From Pelagibacterales bacterium SAG-MED30 (lineage in GTDB: Bacteria > Pseudomonadota > Alphaproteobacteria > Pelagibacterales > Pelagibacteraceae), in assembly GCA_014653775.1 (NCBI GenBank), contig JACWEA010000001.1, forward strand, positions 1-64,000: DNA of 64,000 nt. The letters are read 5' to 3'. The first letter of the stretch is position 1; the number at the start of each line of letters is the position of its first letter. This document shows positions 7,607-18,541 of the stretch, piece by piece. A program made the translations under genes and the position numbers. The notes beneath the pieces are model-generated. The model worked only from the letters and a program-made list of their open reading frames with translations, did no database searches and had not been told where the DNA came from.

Positions 7607-9373
7607 ATGTCAAAATTATTTACAGGAGCAGAAATTGTATTTAAGTGTCTGGAAGACCAAAAGGTAGAGTACATTTTTGGATATCCTGGTGGAGCAGTGC
7701 TACCGATTTATGATGAATTAAAGAATCATTCTTCTATTAAACATATTTTAGTTAGACACGAACAAGGTGCTGGACATGCGGCTGAAGGTTATGCAAGATC
7801 TTCCGGAAAGCCTGGAGTAGTTTTAGTAACTTCTGGACCAGGAGCTACTAATGTTGTAACAGCTTTAACAGATGCATACATGGACTCAGTTCCGTTAGTA
7901 TGTATATCAGGACAAGTACCTACTCATCTAATAGGTACTGATGCATTCCAAGAATGTGACACAACAGGAATCACTAGACCTTGTACTAAACATAATTGGT
8001 TAGTAAAAGATGTTAAAGATCTATCAAAAATTATTCATGAGGCTTTTAGAGTTGCAACTACAGGCAGACCAGGTCCTGTTTTAGTAGATATTCCAAAAGA
8101 TATTCAATTTGCTAAGGTTAGTTATTCGAAACCAAAAATAGAAAAAAAATCTAATGGCAAGTTGCACAATAAATTTATTCAAAATGATATAGATGAATTA
8201 ATTAATTTAATTTCTAAAGCAAAAAAACCTGTAATCTATACAGGAGGTGGAGTTATTAATTCTGGACCAAAAGCAAGTGAAACATTAAGAGAATTTGTTA
8301 GACTAATTGGCTTTCCAATTACATCAACTTTACAAGGACTTGGTGCATTTCCTGGTGATGATAATCAGTTTATTGGAATGCTAGGGATGCATGGAACTTA
8401 TGAGGCAAACAATGCTATGCATGACTGTGATTTATTAATTAATATAGGAGCAAGATTTGACGATAGGATAACAGGTAAGATAGATGAATTTTCACCTAAA
8501 TCTAAAAAAGTTCATATCGATATTGATCCATCTTCAATAAATAAAATTATAAAAGTAGATTTAGCAATTGTAGGTGATGTTAACGAAGTTCTTAAAACGG
8601 TTATAAAAAAGATCAATAAAAAACATAATGGCTTTAAAGCTTCTAATAAACAGAATACATCAAAGTGGTGGGAACAGATCCAAAAATGGAGAACAAAAGA
8701 CTCTCTTGGATTTATTAATAGTGAAGAAACTATAAAACCTCAACATGCTGTCCAAAGATTATATGAATTAACAAAAGATCAAGATACTTTTATTACTACT
8801 GAAGTTGGTCAACATCAAATGTGGGCTGCTCAACATTACAAATTTAATAAACCTAACAGATGGATGACTTCTGGTGGACTTGGGACTATGGGTTATGGTC
8901 TTCCAGCTGCGGTGGGAGTTCAAATTGCCCATCCTGACAAATTAGTTATAGATATAGCTGGCGAGGCTTCAGTTTTGATGACGATGCAAGAAATGTCTAC
9001 TGCAGTTCAATATAGCTTACCTATTAAAATTTTTATTTTAAATAATCAATATATGGGAATGGTAAGACAGTGGCAGGAATTACTACATGAAAAAAATTAT
9101 TCTGAAAGTTATACCGAAGCGTTACCTGATTTTGTGAAATTAGCTGAGGCTTATGGATGCAAGGGAATTAAAGCTGTTAATCCTGATGAGCTAGATACTA
9201 AAATAAAAGAAATGGTTGATTATGATGGTCCTGTAATATTTGATTGCCAGGTCGATCCTAATGAAAATTGTTTTCCTATGATACCATCAGGAAAACCTCA
9301 TAATCAAATGATTTTAGGTCCAAATGATGAAAAAGAAAAAAAGATTACTGGAAAAGGAAAAACATTAGTTTAA
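7607..9373 (+). CDS. ilvB: Acetolactate synthase large (catalytic) subunit
   Basis: Thiamin-diphosphate enzyme that starts valine, leucine and isoleucine synthesis by condensing pyruvate with pyruvate or 2-oxobutyrate. Three domains are present: the N-terminal ThDP domain with the catalytic Glu at residue 52 (VRHEQGAGHAAEGYA), the central FAD-binding domain, and the C-terminal ThDP-binding domain. The metal-binding motif reads GEAS...NN, with Glu where many homologues have Asp. Length is 588 aa. A weak promoter (TTGACC 7572-7577, TAGATT 7596-7601) would put the transcript start at or next to the ATG, so the message may be leaderless. Its stop overlaps the small-subunit ATG by one base. Confidence 0.95.
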   Translation: MSKLFTGAEIVFKCLEDQKVEYIFGYPGGAVLPIYDELKNHSSIKHILVRHEQGAGHAAEGYARSSGKPGVVLVTSGPGATNVVTALTDAYMDSVPLVCISGQVPTHLIGTDAFQECDTTGITRPCTKHNWLVKDVKDLSKIIHEAFRVATTGRPGPVLVDIPKDIQFAKVSYSKPKIEKKSNGKLHNKFIQNDIDELINLISKAKKPVIYTGGGVINSGPKASETLREFVRLIGFPITSTLQGLGAFPGDDNQFIGMLGMHGTYEANNAMHDCDLLINIGARFDDRITGKIDEFSPKSKKVHIDIDPSSINKIIKVDLAIVGDVNEVLKTVIKKINKKHNGFKASNKQNTSKWWEQIQKWRTKDSLGFINSEETIKPQHAVQRLYELTKDQDTFITTEVGQHQMWAAQHYKFNKPNRWMTSGGLGTMGYGLPAAVGVQIAHPDKLVIDIAGEASVLMTMQEMSTAVQYSLPIKIFILNNQYMGMVRQWQELLHEKNYSESYTEALPDFVKLAEAYGCKGIKAVNPDELDTKIKEMVDYDGPVIFDCQVDPNENCFPMIPSGKPHNQMILGPNDEKEKKITGKGKTLV

Positions 9374-9921
9374 TGGCAAATCCAAAATCAGCATATAGTA
9401 TACCTACAAAAAAAGGAAAATCAGACACCCATATTTTTGTAGTTTGGGTTGATAATGAAGCTGGAGTACTAGCAAGAGTAGTAGGTTTATTTTCTGGAAG
9501 AGGTTACAATATAGAATCATTAGCAGTAGCAGAAGTTGACCAGACAAAAAATATTTCAAGAATTACTATAGTTACAACAGGTACACCCCAAGTGATTGAT
9601 CAAATTAAACTACAATTAAAAAAATTAGTGCCAGTACATAAAGTTGCTGATTTTAAAAGGGAGGATAAAAAAGTAATCTTTAAAGAAATGGCTTTATTAA
9701 AAGTTGTAGGAAATAAAAAAAAGATAGAAAAATGTATTAAAATCTGTAAAAGCTTCAATCCAGTAATATTAGATAAAAGTAAACTATCTGTCGTAATTCA
9801 AATAACTGCACTTAGAAGAGAAATTGATAAAATGAGTAAAAAATTAAAACCTCTAGGTCTCATAAGTGCTTCAAGAACGGGGGCTATAGCAATGACTAGA
9901 GGTGCTGAAATTTTTAAATAA
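9373..9921 (+). CDS. ilvH: Acetolactate synthase small (regulatory) subunit
   Basis: Regulatory partner of the large subunit that gives feedback inhibition by valine. An ACT domain spans about residues 20-95 (HIFVVWVDNEAGVLARVVGL, then GRGYNIESLAV), followed by the C-terminal domain beginning near KEMALLKV. Length is 182 aa, normal, with a short extra N-terminus. The ATG overlaps the ilvB stop, which favours equal synthesis of the two subunits. ilvC follows after 21 bases. Confidence 0.95.
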   Translation: MANPKSAYSIPTKKGKSDTHIFVVWVDNEAGVLARVVGLFSGRGYNIESLAVAEVDQTKNISRITIVTTGTPQVIDQIKLQLKKLVPVHKVADFKREDKKVIFKEMALLKVVGNKKKIEKCIKICKSFNPVILDKSKLSVVIQITALRREIDKMSKKLKPLGLISASRTGAIAMTRGAEIFK

Positions 9922-9939
9922 ATTTAATAAGGAGAATAA

Positions 9940-10965
<1,026 letters not shown>

Positions 10966-11032
10966 TTATTATTAGAAATTTATTGCTACAATTATTCAAT
11001 CATTTCACCTATACTTTTTATAATTAATTTTA

Positions 11033-11103
11033 AGTAGCCCTAAAATGGTCTACTAATAAGAGGAATTTAACTAATTATTTTGCAATCTCTCTTATAGATT
11101 GTA
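11033..11103 (+). promoter_or_regulatory. Candidate structured RNA leader of leuA
   Basis: Three pairings can be drawn in the ilvC-leuA gap. AGTAGCCC (11033-11040) pairs with GGTCTACT (11047-11054) with one mismatch around a 6-base loop. TGCAATCT (11081-11088) pairs with AGATTGTA (11096-11103) around a 7-base loop. That whole loop, CTCTTAT (11089-11095), is the exact complement of ATAAGAG (11056-11062), so it can form a pseudoknot. The leuA ATG is 26 bases further on, with no obvious Shine-Dalgarno. No leader peptide rich in Leu codons is visible. This fits a cis-acting RNA element, but no known riboswitch class is recognised. Confidence 0.4.
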
Positions 11104-11129
11104 TTATAGATTTTCAAAAAATTTAACAT

Positions 11130-12716
11130 ATGAGCAACAAAGATAGAGTTTTTATATTTGATACTACTATGCGAGATGGTGAGCAATCACCAGGTGCCTC
11201 TATGAGTTTGGAAGAAAAAATTCAGATAGCTAGAGTATTTGATGAATTAGGAATTGATATTATTGAGGCAGGTTTTCCAATTGCTTCACCTGGAGATTTT
11301 GAAGCAGTTTCAGAAGTAAGTAAAATTTTGAAAAACTCAATTCCTGCAGGACTTTCTAGACACTCTGTTAAAGACATTGATAGAGCTTGTGAGGCATTAA
11401 AACATGCTCCAAGATTTAGAATTCACACTTTTATTTCAACAAGTCCATTACATATGAAGCACAAACTTAATATGTCTCCTGAGGATGTTTATGAATCAAT
11501 TGGAAAACATGTTACTTATGCAAGAAAGTTTACTGATGATGTTGAGTGGTCTTGCGAAGATGGAACAAGAACAGACATGGACTACATGTGCAAAACTGTA
11601 GAATTAGCAATTAAAAATGGAGCTAAGACAATAAATATTCCAGATACAGTTGGTTACACAATACCTTCAGAATTTACCACAATCATAGAAACTTTATTAA
11701 ATAAAGTTCCAAATATAGATAAAGCAATTTTATCTACGCATTGTCATAATGATTTAGGTTTAGCTGTTGCAAATTCTTTAGCAGGAGTGCAAGCAGGTGC
11801 TAGACAAGTTGAATGCACTATAAATGGCTTAGGTGAGAGAGCAGGTAATGCTGCTTTAGAAGAAATTGTAATGGCAATTAAAACAAGACCAGATTTAATG
11901 CCATATGAAACTGGAATAAATACAAAACTTTTGAGTAAAGCTTCAAAAATTGTTTCAAATGCAACTGGATTTCCTGTTCAATATAATAAAGCAATTGTCG
12001 GGAAAAATGCTTTTGCCCATGAAGCCGGTATTCACCAAGATGGAATGTTAAAAAATAGACAAACATATGAAATCATGACACCAGAAAGTGTAGGTGTAAA
12101 ACAAACTTCATTAGTTATGGGTAAACATTCAGGAAGACATGCATTTAAAGATAAATTAAATAGCTTGGGTTACCCTGATTTAACTGATGATATTATTAGT
12201 AACGCTTTTGCAAAGTTTAAAGTTTTAGCAGATAAGAAAAAACATGTTTATGATGAAGATATTATTGCACTAATCGATGACAGTTTGATTATTGATAACA
12301 AAGTAAATGCAATTAATCTAAAATCATTAAAGGTTTATGCGGGAACAGGTGAACCACAAAAAGCAGAAATGACTTTAGATGTTTATGGAGATGTAAAACA
12401 AGCGACTGAGACTGGAGATGGTCCAGTTGATGCTATTTTTAAATGTATAAAAATTCTTTACCCTCATGATGTGAATCTACAACTTTATCAAGTTCATGCT
12501 GTAACTGAGGGAACTGACGCACAAGCTACTGTGAGTGTTAAAATTGAAGAAAATGGAAAAACAACTGTTGGTCAAGCAGCTGACACGGATACATTAGTTG
12601 CTTCTGCGAATGCATATATTAATGCATTAAATAAAATGATTATTAAAAGAGAAAAAACAGCTCCAATGGATCAATCTCCAATGGACCAAAAAAATCAAAA
12701 AATGAGAGGAATATAA
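11130..12716 (+). CDS. leuA: 2-isopropylmalate synthase
   Basis: First committed step of leucine synthesis: condenses acetyl-CoA with 2-oxoisovalerate. The TIM-barrel catalytic domain starts with DTTMRDGEQSPGA at residues 11-23 and carries the metal-binding STHCHNDLG segment and the GLGERAGN loop. The C-terminal third (from about residue 390) is the LeuA allosteric dimer domain for leucine feedback. Length is 528 aa, normal. The C-terminal tail has two MDQ-rich repeats of unknown meaning. The stop abuts the mreB ATG directly, so leuA may share a transcript with the shape operon. Confidence 0.94.
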   Translation: MSNKDRVFIFDTTMRDGEQSPGASMSLEEKIQIARVFDELGIDIIEAGFPIASPGDFEAVSEVSKILKNSIPAGLSRHSVKDIDRACEALKHAPRFRIHTFISTSPLHMKHKLNMSPEDVYESIGKHVTYARKFTDDVEWSCEDGTRTDMDYMCKTVELAIKNGAKTINIPDTVGYTIPSEFTTIIETLLNKVPNIDKAILSTHCHNDLGLAVANSLAGVQAGARQVECTINGLGERAGNAALEEIVMAIKTRPDLMPYETGINTKLLSKASKIVSNATGFPVQYNKAIVGKNAFAHEAGIHQDGMLKNRQTYEIMTPESVGVKQTSLVMGKHSGRHAFKDKLNSLGYPDLTDDIISNAFAKFKVLADKKKHVYDEDIIALIDDSLIIDNKVNAINLKSLKVYAGTGEPQKAEMTLDVYGDVKQATETGDGPVDAIFKCIKILYPHDVNLQLYQVHAVTEGTDAQATVSVKIEENGKTTVGQAADTDTLVASANAYINALNKMIIKREKTAPMDQSPMDQKNQKMRGI

Positions 12717-13751
<1,035 letters not shown>

Positions 13752-13756
13752 GAAGA

Positions 13757-14998
13757 ATGGCCTCAAGCAGAGATGATTTTGTAATTGCAATTAGATCTGC
13801 TTTTTTAAAAAAAAGTAACAAACAAAAATTTTCTTTATTAACATTAGTATTTCTTTCAATAGTAATAATTACACTATCTAGTTTTGATTATAAGATAATT
13901 CGTCAGACAAAAAATATAATAAATGAAATTGTATATAGATCTTCTTTAATTGTTTCTTACCCTGAAAATTTTATTTTAAGATCAATTGATGAAATAATTG
14001 ATTATTCAACTTTTTATGAAAGATATAAAAAGAATGTTCTTGAAATAGAAAATTTAAAATCAGAAAAGATTTCTAATAAGATTATAAGAAGTGAGAATGA
14101 TGAGTTAAAAGCTCTTATAGAGGATTATAGTTTATCTAACGATAAAATATTAGCTAAAGTAATTGTTGATCATAATAGTCCATTTTTAAAATCTTTAATC
14201 ATTAATAAAGGAAGTAAAGATAATATTAAAATTGGAACTAATATTTATGATAAAAGTTATTTAGTTGGTAAAGTAGTTGAGGTAAATTATAAAACTTCAA
14301 GAGTTTTATTAATATCTGATTTTAATTCTAATGTTCCTGTCTCTATAGCACCTAGCAATATTCAGGCAATTGTCTCTGGAAATGGTAAAAAATCAGGTGA
14401 AATAAAATATGTTAAAGGCAATTATTTAAATGATATAGGTGATAAAGGCATTGCTTATACATCAGGAACAGGCTCTATATATAAAAGTGGTATACCAGTA
14501 GGTAAAATAGAAATAATAGAAAATCAAGGTCAGAAAACTCTAAAAGTAAATTTTTATAGTAACTTTGACCAACTTAAATATGTTTTTGCAGAAGTTTATA
14601 GTGAAAAATTTGAGATTAGTGAAAAAAAAAATGAAGAAATTTTAGAGACGGAAAGTCTAACGCAAGAATTAAAAATTACAGATAAATTAAAACTAGATTT
14701 ACTTAACGAACAAATTGAAATTTATACTAATACTAATGTAAGGTTATTGAATGAGAATAAAGATTTAGAAAAAAAAATTAATGATTTAAATACAGAATTA
14801 TCAAAATCACTAAATACAATAAGCTCACAAAAGAATATTATCGAGAAAAATAAAATAGACAAAGTAGAATTAGAGTTTTTAAAATTAAATTTAATTTATA
14901 GTAAAAAATGTAAAAAAACCTTTTCAAATCCTAAGGGTTTTAAATTTGGAACAAAAAAATATAGAGAATGTGTGATTAATAAAGGAAAATTACAATGA
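13757..14998 (+). CDS. mreC: Rod-shape protein MreC with a long C-terminal coiled coil
   Basis: Links MreB to the periplasmic wall-synthesis enzymes. One membrane segment is at about residues 25-42, a short coiled coil at about 78-110, and then the two-lobed MreC beta domain (AKVIVDHNSPF, GSKDNIKIG, VGKVVEVN). The usual protein ends soon after this domain, but here about 120 further residues (from about 290) form a Lys/Glu/Asn-rich predicted coiled coil and a basic tail with two Cys. At 413 aa it is longer than typical MreC. It overlaps mreD by four bases. Confidence 0.88.
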   Translation: MASSRDDFVIAIRSAFLKKSNKQKFSLLTLVFLSIVIITLSSFDYKIIRQTKNIINEIVYRSSLIVSYPENFILRSIDEIIDYSTFYERYKKNVLEIENLKSEKISNKIIRSENDELKALIEDYSLSNDKILAKVIVDHNSPFLKSLIINKGSKDNIKIGTNIYDKSYLVGKVVEVNYKTSRVLLISDFNSNVPVSIAPSNIQAIVSGNGKKSGEIKYVKGNYLNDIGDKGIAYTSGTGSIYKSGIPVGKIEIIENQGQKTLKVNFYSNFDQLKYVFAEVYSEKFEISEKKNEEILETESLTQELKITDKLKLDLLNEQIEIYTNTNVRLLNENKDLEKKINDLNTELSKSLNTISSQKNIIEKNKIDKVELEFLKLNLIYSKKCKKTFSNPKGFKFGTKKYRECVINKGKLQ

Positions 14999-15501
14999 TA
15001 AGATTTTATAAAAAAAATTTTATTTATAAGATATATCTTTGGCTTCCAATAATTATACTTTTTATCTCTGTTTTGAATGAATTTGATTTTAATTATCTAG
15101 ATATTGAATATTTTTCTTTTAATTTTCCATTTATTTTAATTTTCTATTTTACTTTGAAAGAGAATTTGCATTTTGATTATTTCTTAGTTTTTATAGCTGG
15201 TTTGATTAATGATGTAGTTATAGGACTCCCACTTGGTTTAAGTTCATTATCTTATGTATTGATCTGTTCTTTTTCATCATATTTGAGAAACATAACTATT
15301 AGACCAAATATTATAAAAGATTGGTTTTATTTTTTATTCGTTATTAGTTTGATTAACTCTATTAATTATTCAATTTTGTTTTTAGTATTTTCATATGAAT
15401 TAAACTTAACATATTATTTAGTTAACAATTTTTTTACGTTTTTAATTTATATTTTTTTCACTTTTATTTTTGATTATTATTTAAAGGGTATCAATGAATA
15501 A
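14995..15501 (+). CDS. mreD: Rod-shape protein MreD
   Basis: Small integral membrane component of the elongasome. The 168-residue protein is almost wholly hydrophobic, with about five predicted spans. The segment AGLINDVVIGLPLGLSSLSY resembles the conserved G-hx-D-hh-x-G-hh-G core of MreD. Sequence conservation in this family is low, so the call rests mainly on size, topology and position between mreC and mrdA. It overlaps both neighbours (4 and 8 bases). Confidence 0.85.
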   Translation: MIRFYKKNFIYKIYLWLPIIILFISVLNEFDFNYLDIEYFSFNFPFILIFYFTLKENLHFDYFLVFIAGLINDVVIGLPLGLSSLSYVLICSFSSYLRNITIRPNIIKDWFYFLFVISLINSINYSILFLVFSYELNLTYYLVNNFFTFLIYIFFTFIFDYYLKGINE

Positions 15502-17365
15502 ATTTAGCGACAATATTACTAAGCTTAATTCAATTAATAGAAGGATGTTCATTATTGCTGCCGCTAAAATATTAATATTTGGAGGAATTATAAGTAGAAT
15601 GTTTTTTTTACAAGTTAAGCAAAATGATAAATATTTAACTCTTTCTGATAAAAATAGAATAAGAGAATGGAAACTTGCACCTATTAGGGGAGAATTTAAA
15701 GATTATTTTGGAAATACAATCGCAGGAAACTTTGAAGCTTATGAGTTACATATTGTTCCAGAAGAAGTTGAAGATTTTAGATATACAATTTATAGAATAA
15801 AAGATCTTTTAAATCTTTCTGATAATCAATTTAAAAAGATAGTAAAAAAAAAGAATGAAATTAAGCCTTGGGAAACTTTAGTTATTTCAAATAATTTAAG
15901 TTGGGAAGATTTTTCTAAAGTAAACAATCATTTATATGATTTAAACGGAGTAAAACCAGTAATTTCAATTTCTAGAGAATATCCATATAAAGAATATTAT
16001 ACTCATGTTTTAGGATATGTAAGTAAAGCAAATGAAAATGATATTTCCTCAAATGAAATAATTAAAGAAAAGTTTGTGCCAGAACTAAAAATAGGAAAAA
16101 TTGGTTTAGAAAAAACATTTGAAAATAAATTGATAGGATCAAATTCTATTGAGAGATATGAGGTTAACGCTTTTGGAAGAAGAATTAATCAGTTAGCTTT
16201 TCAAAAAGGTGATAAAGGTGAAACTATTCAATTAACTATAGACACTAAAATACAAGAATTTATTAACCAGTTGTTGCTAGATAAAGCTGGCTCTATTTGT
16301 GTAATGGATATTTACACTGGTGCAATAATAGCAATGCATTCTTCGCCATCATTTGATCCAAATTCATTTGTTTTCGGTATCAATCAAGAAGATTGGCAAT
16401 TAATACGAAATAATCCGATGAAACCATTGGTAAATAAATCTATAGCAGGAAACTATTCTCCAGGCTCAACTATTAAACCATTAGTAGCATTATCAGCATT
16501 AGAAAATGGAATTATTAATACAAAATTTACAGTTAAATGCGAAGGTAAAAAGGAAATGTATGGTCAAACATATCATTGTTGGAAAAAAGAAGGACATGGT
16601 TTTGTTAGTTTAAAAAATGCTATGAAACAATCTTGTGATAGTTATTTTTACGAAATCGCAAGAAAACTTGGAGTAGATAGATTAAGTGAAACTGCAAAAA
16701 AATTTGGTTTTGGGAAAGAAGTTTTTAATGGTTTATTTGAAAATGAAAAAAGGGGCTTAGTACCAAATACTGAATGGAAAAAAAATGCTTTAGGTAGAAA
16801 TTGGTTACTAGGAGAAACAATTATTACTGGAATAGGTCAAGGGTATATACAAACAACGCCAATTCAACTTTGTTTAATGGCAGCACAGATTGGAAATGGT
16901 GGGTATAAAATTTATCCCAAGTTAGTTTTAAATAATCAAGAAGACTTAGAGTATAATGATAAATATATGCCATTATACAAAAATGACAAAAATATAAAAA
17001 TTATCCAGGAAGCAATGTTTAGTTCTACAAATGAAATTATGGGAACATCTTATAGATCTAGAATAGAGGATCCAAAGTATCAATTTGCAGGAAAAACTGG
17101 GACAGCCCAAGTAAAAAGAATCACGGCTAAAGAACGAGAATTAGATTTAAAAACTTCTGAAATTCCTTACGAACAAAGAGACCATGCTTTGTATGTTGCA
17201 TTTGGACCTTACAAAAATCCTAGATATGCATTAAGTATAGTAATTGAACACGGTGGCTCTGGAGGATCTGTAGCTGCGCCTTTAGCAAAAAAATTGTTTA
17301 AAATGATTATAGATAGACACGAAATTAGAAAAAACTTTGAAACAAAAAAATATTTAAATATTTAA
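15494..17365 (+). CDS. mrdA: Penicillin-binding protein 2 (elongation transpeptidase)
   Basis: Cross-links peptidoglycan during cell elongation, working with RodA. There is one N-terminal membrane segment (about 18-38), a dimerisation/pedestal domain and a transpeptidase domain with Ser325-x-x-Lys328 (SPGSTIK), the SCD triad (QSCDSYFYE) and KTG (AGKTGTAQ). Length is 623 aa, usual for PBP2. Its start overlaps mreD by eight bases and the rodA ATG directly follows the stop, so the operon is fully coupled. Confidence 0.95.
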   Translation: MNKFSDNITKLNSINRRMFIIAAAKILIFGGIISRMFFLQVKQNDKYLTLSDKNRIREWKLAPIRGEFKDYFGNTIAGNFEAYELHIVPEEVEDFRYTIYRIKDLLNLSDNQFKKIVKKKNEIKPWETLVISNNLSWEDFSKVNNHLYDLNGVKPVISISREYPYKEYYTHVLGYVSKANENDISSNEIIKEKFVPELKIGKIGLEKTFENKLIGSNSIERYEVNAFGRRINQLAFQKGDKGETIQLTIDTKIQEFINQLLLDKAGSICVMDIYTGAIIAMHSSPSFDPNSFVFGINQEDWQLIRNNPMKPLVNKSIAGNYSPGSTIKPLVALSALENGIINTKFTVKCEGKKEMYGQTYHCWKKEGHGFVSLKNAMKQSCDSYFYEIARKLGVDRLSETAKKFGFGKEVFNGLFENEKRGLVPNTEWKKNALGRNWLLGETIITGIGQGYIQTTPIQLCLMAAQIGNGGYKIYPKLVLNNQEDLEYNDKYMPLYKNDKNIKIIQEAMFSSTNEIMGTSYRSRIEDPKYQFAGKTGTAQVKRITAKERELDLKTSEIPYEQRDHALYVAFGPYKNPRYALSIVIEHGGSGGSVAAPLAKKLFKMIIDRHEIRKNFETKKYLNI

Positions 17366-18490
17366 ATGTACATTCATAATAGATTAGAAAATAAGTCACA
17401 TTTTTTCCAAAAAATAAAACAATTAGATTATATCTTATTGATAAGTATCTTAGTTTTAGGAATAGTAAGCATTGTGACAATGTACTCTACTGATGGAGGT
17501 CAGGTTCTTTTTTATACAAAAAGTCATTTTATAAAATTTATAATTTTTAGTGTATTGATGCTGGTTATATCTTTTTTTAATATAAGATTATGGTTTTCAA
17601 TAAGCTATTTTGCTTACATCATATTAGTTTTGATGCTGATTTGGACAATTAATTTTGGAGTAACTGCATCTGGCTCTCAAAGATGGATGGACTTATACTT
17701 TATAAATATTCAACCTTCAGAGCTTATGAAAATAGCAATAATCCTTTGTTTGGCAAAATATTTTCATAGAATGAAATTAGAAAAAGTAAATTCTTTTTAC
17801 TCAGTCATTACATCTTTAATAATTATTTTTGTTCCAATGAGCTTAGTTGTTATTCAGCCAGATCTTGGAACATCAATATTAATTTCAATTAGTGGAATTA
17901 TTGTTTTATGGTTTGTTGGATTAAATCATAAATATTTTTTTTATTCATTCTTAATTTCAATAGTTGCATTTCCTTTCATAATTTCATTTTTGAAACCTTA
18001 TCAAAAATTAAGAATTTTAACTTTTTTAAACCCTGATAGAGACCCTTTAGGAGCTGGTTATCAAATAATCCAATCAAAAATTGCTGTTGGATCTGGAGGA
18101 CTTACAGGAAAAGGTTTTTTAAAAGGAACTCAAAGCTATTTAGAATTTTTGCCAGAAAAACATACTGATTTTATTTTTACTTTATATTCTGAGGAATTTG
18201 GATTTATAGGTTCATTATTTTTATTACTAATTTATGCAATAATTATTTACAGAATAATTTTGATCGGATCTATTTCAAGAAGCTATTTTGCTAAAGTTTT
18301 TTGTTATAGTTTTGGTTCAGCAATATTTGTTTATATCATTATTAATATGTTTATGGTTTTAGGAATGTTACCTATTGTGGGATCTCCTTTGCCAATAATG
18401 TCATATGGTGGCTCTTCAATGTTAGCTACTATGATTGGATTTGGAATTGTATTGAGTGCAAAGATTCATAGCCAACAGTCAATTGCATAA
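17366..18490 (+). CDS. rodA: RodA, SEDS-family peptidoglycan glycosyltransferase
   Basis: Polymerises lipid II during elongation as partner of PBP2. The 374-residue protein is a multi-spanning SEDS protein. Visible family motifs are GSQRWMDLYFINIQPSEL, QPDLGTS in the middle, and near the C-terminus PEKHTDFIFTLYSEEFGF and GSPLPIMSYGGSSML. It is last in the shape operon; a 51-base AT-rich gap follows before the next gene. Confidence 0.95.
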   Translation: MYIHNRLENKSHFFQKIKQLDYILLISILVLGIVSIVTMYSTDGGQVLFYTKSHFIKFIIFSVLMLVISFFNIRLWFSISYFAYIILVLMLIWTINFGVTASGSQRWMDLYFINIQPSELMKIAIILCLAKYFHRMKLEKVNSFYSVITSLIIIFVPMSLVVIQPDLGTSILISISGIIVLWFVGLNHKYFFYSFLISIVAFPFIISFLKPYQKLRILTFLNPDRDPLGAGYQIIQSKIAVGSGGLTGKGFLKGTQSYLEFLPEKHTDFIFTLYSEEFGFIGSLFLLLIYAIIIYRIILIGSISRSYFAKVFCYSFGSAIFVYIIINMFMVLGMLPIVGSPLPIMSYGGSSMLATMIGFGIVLSAKIHSQQSIA

Positions 18491-18541
18491 GTATAATTTG
18501 TCGCTTAAATTTTTATTAAAAAAAGCAGTATAATTTTTTTT

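Noticed and set aside
10966-11129. SAM-II, SAM-V or T-box element before leuA
   Set aside because: The known core motifs of these classes are not seen, and T-boxes are not expected in Alphaproteobacteria. The structure is kept only as an unclassified candidate.
11878-12066. Minus-strand open frames inside leuA, gcvP, fdsA and other long genes
   Set aside because: They lie opposite well-conserved coding genes and show no recognisable domain or sensible start context; they are shadow frames.
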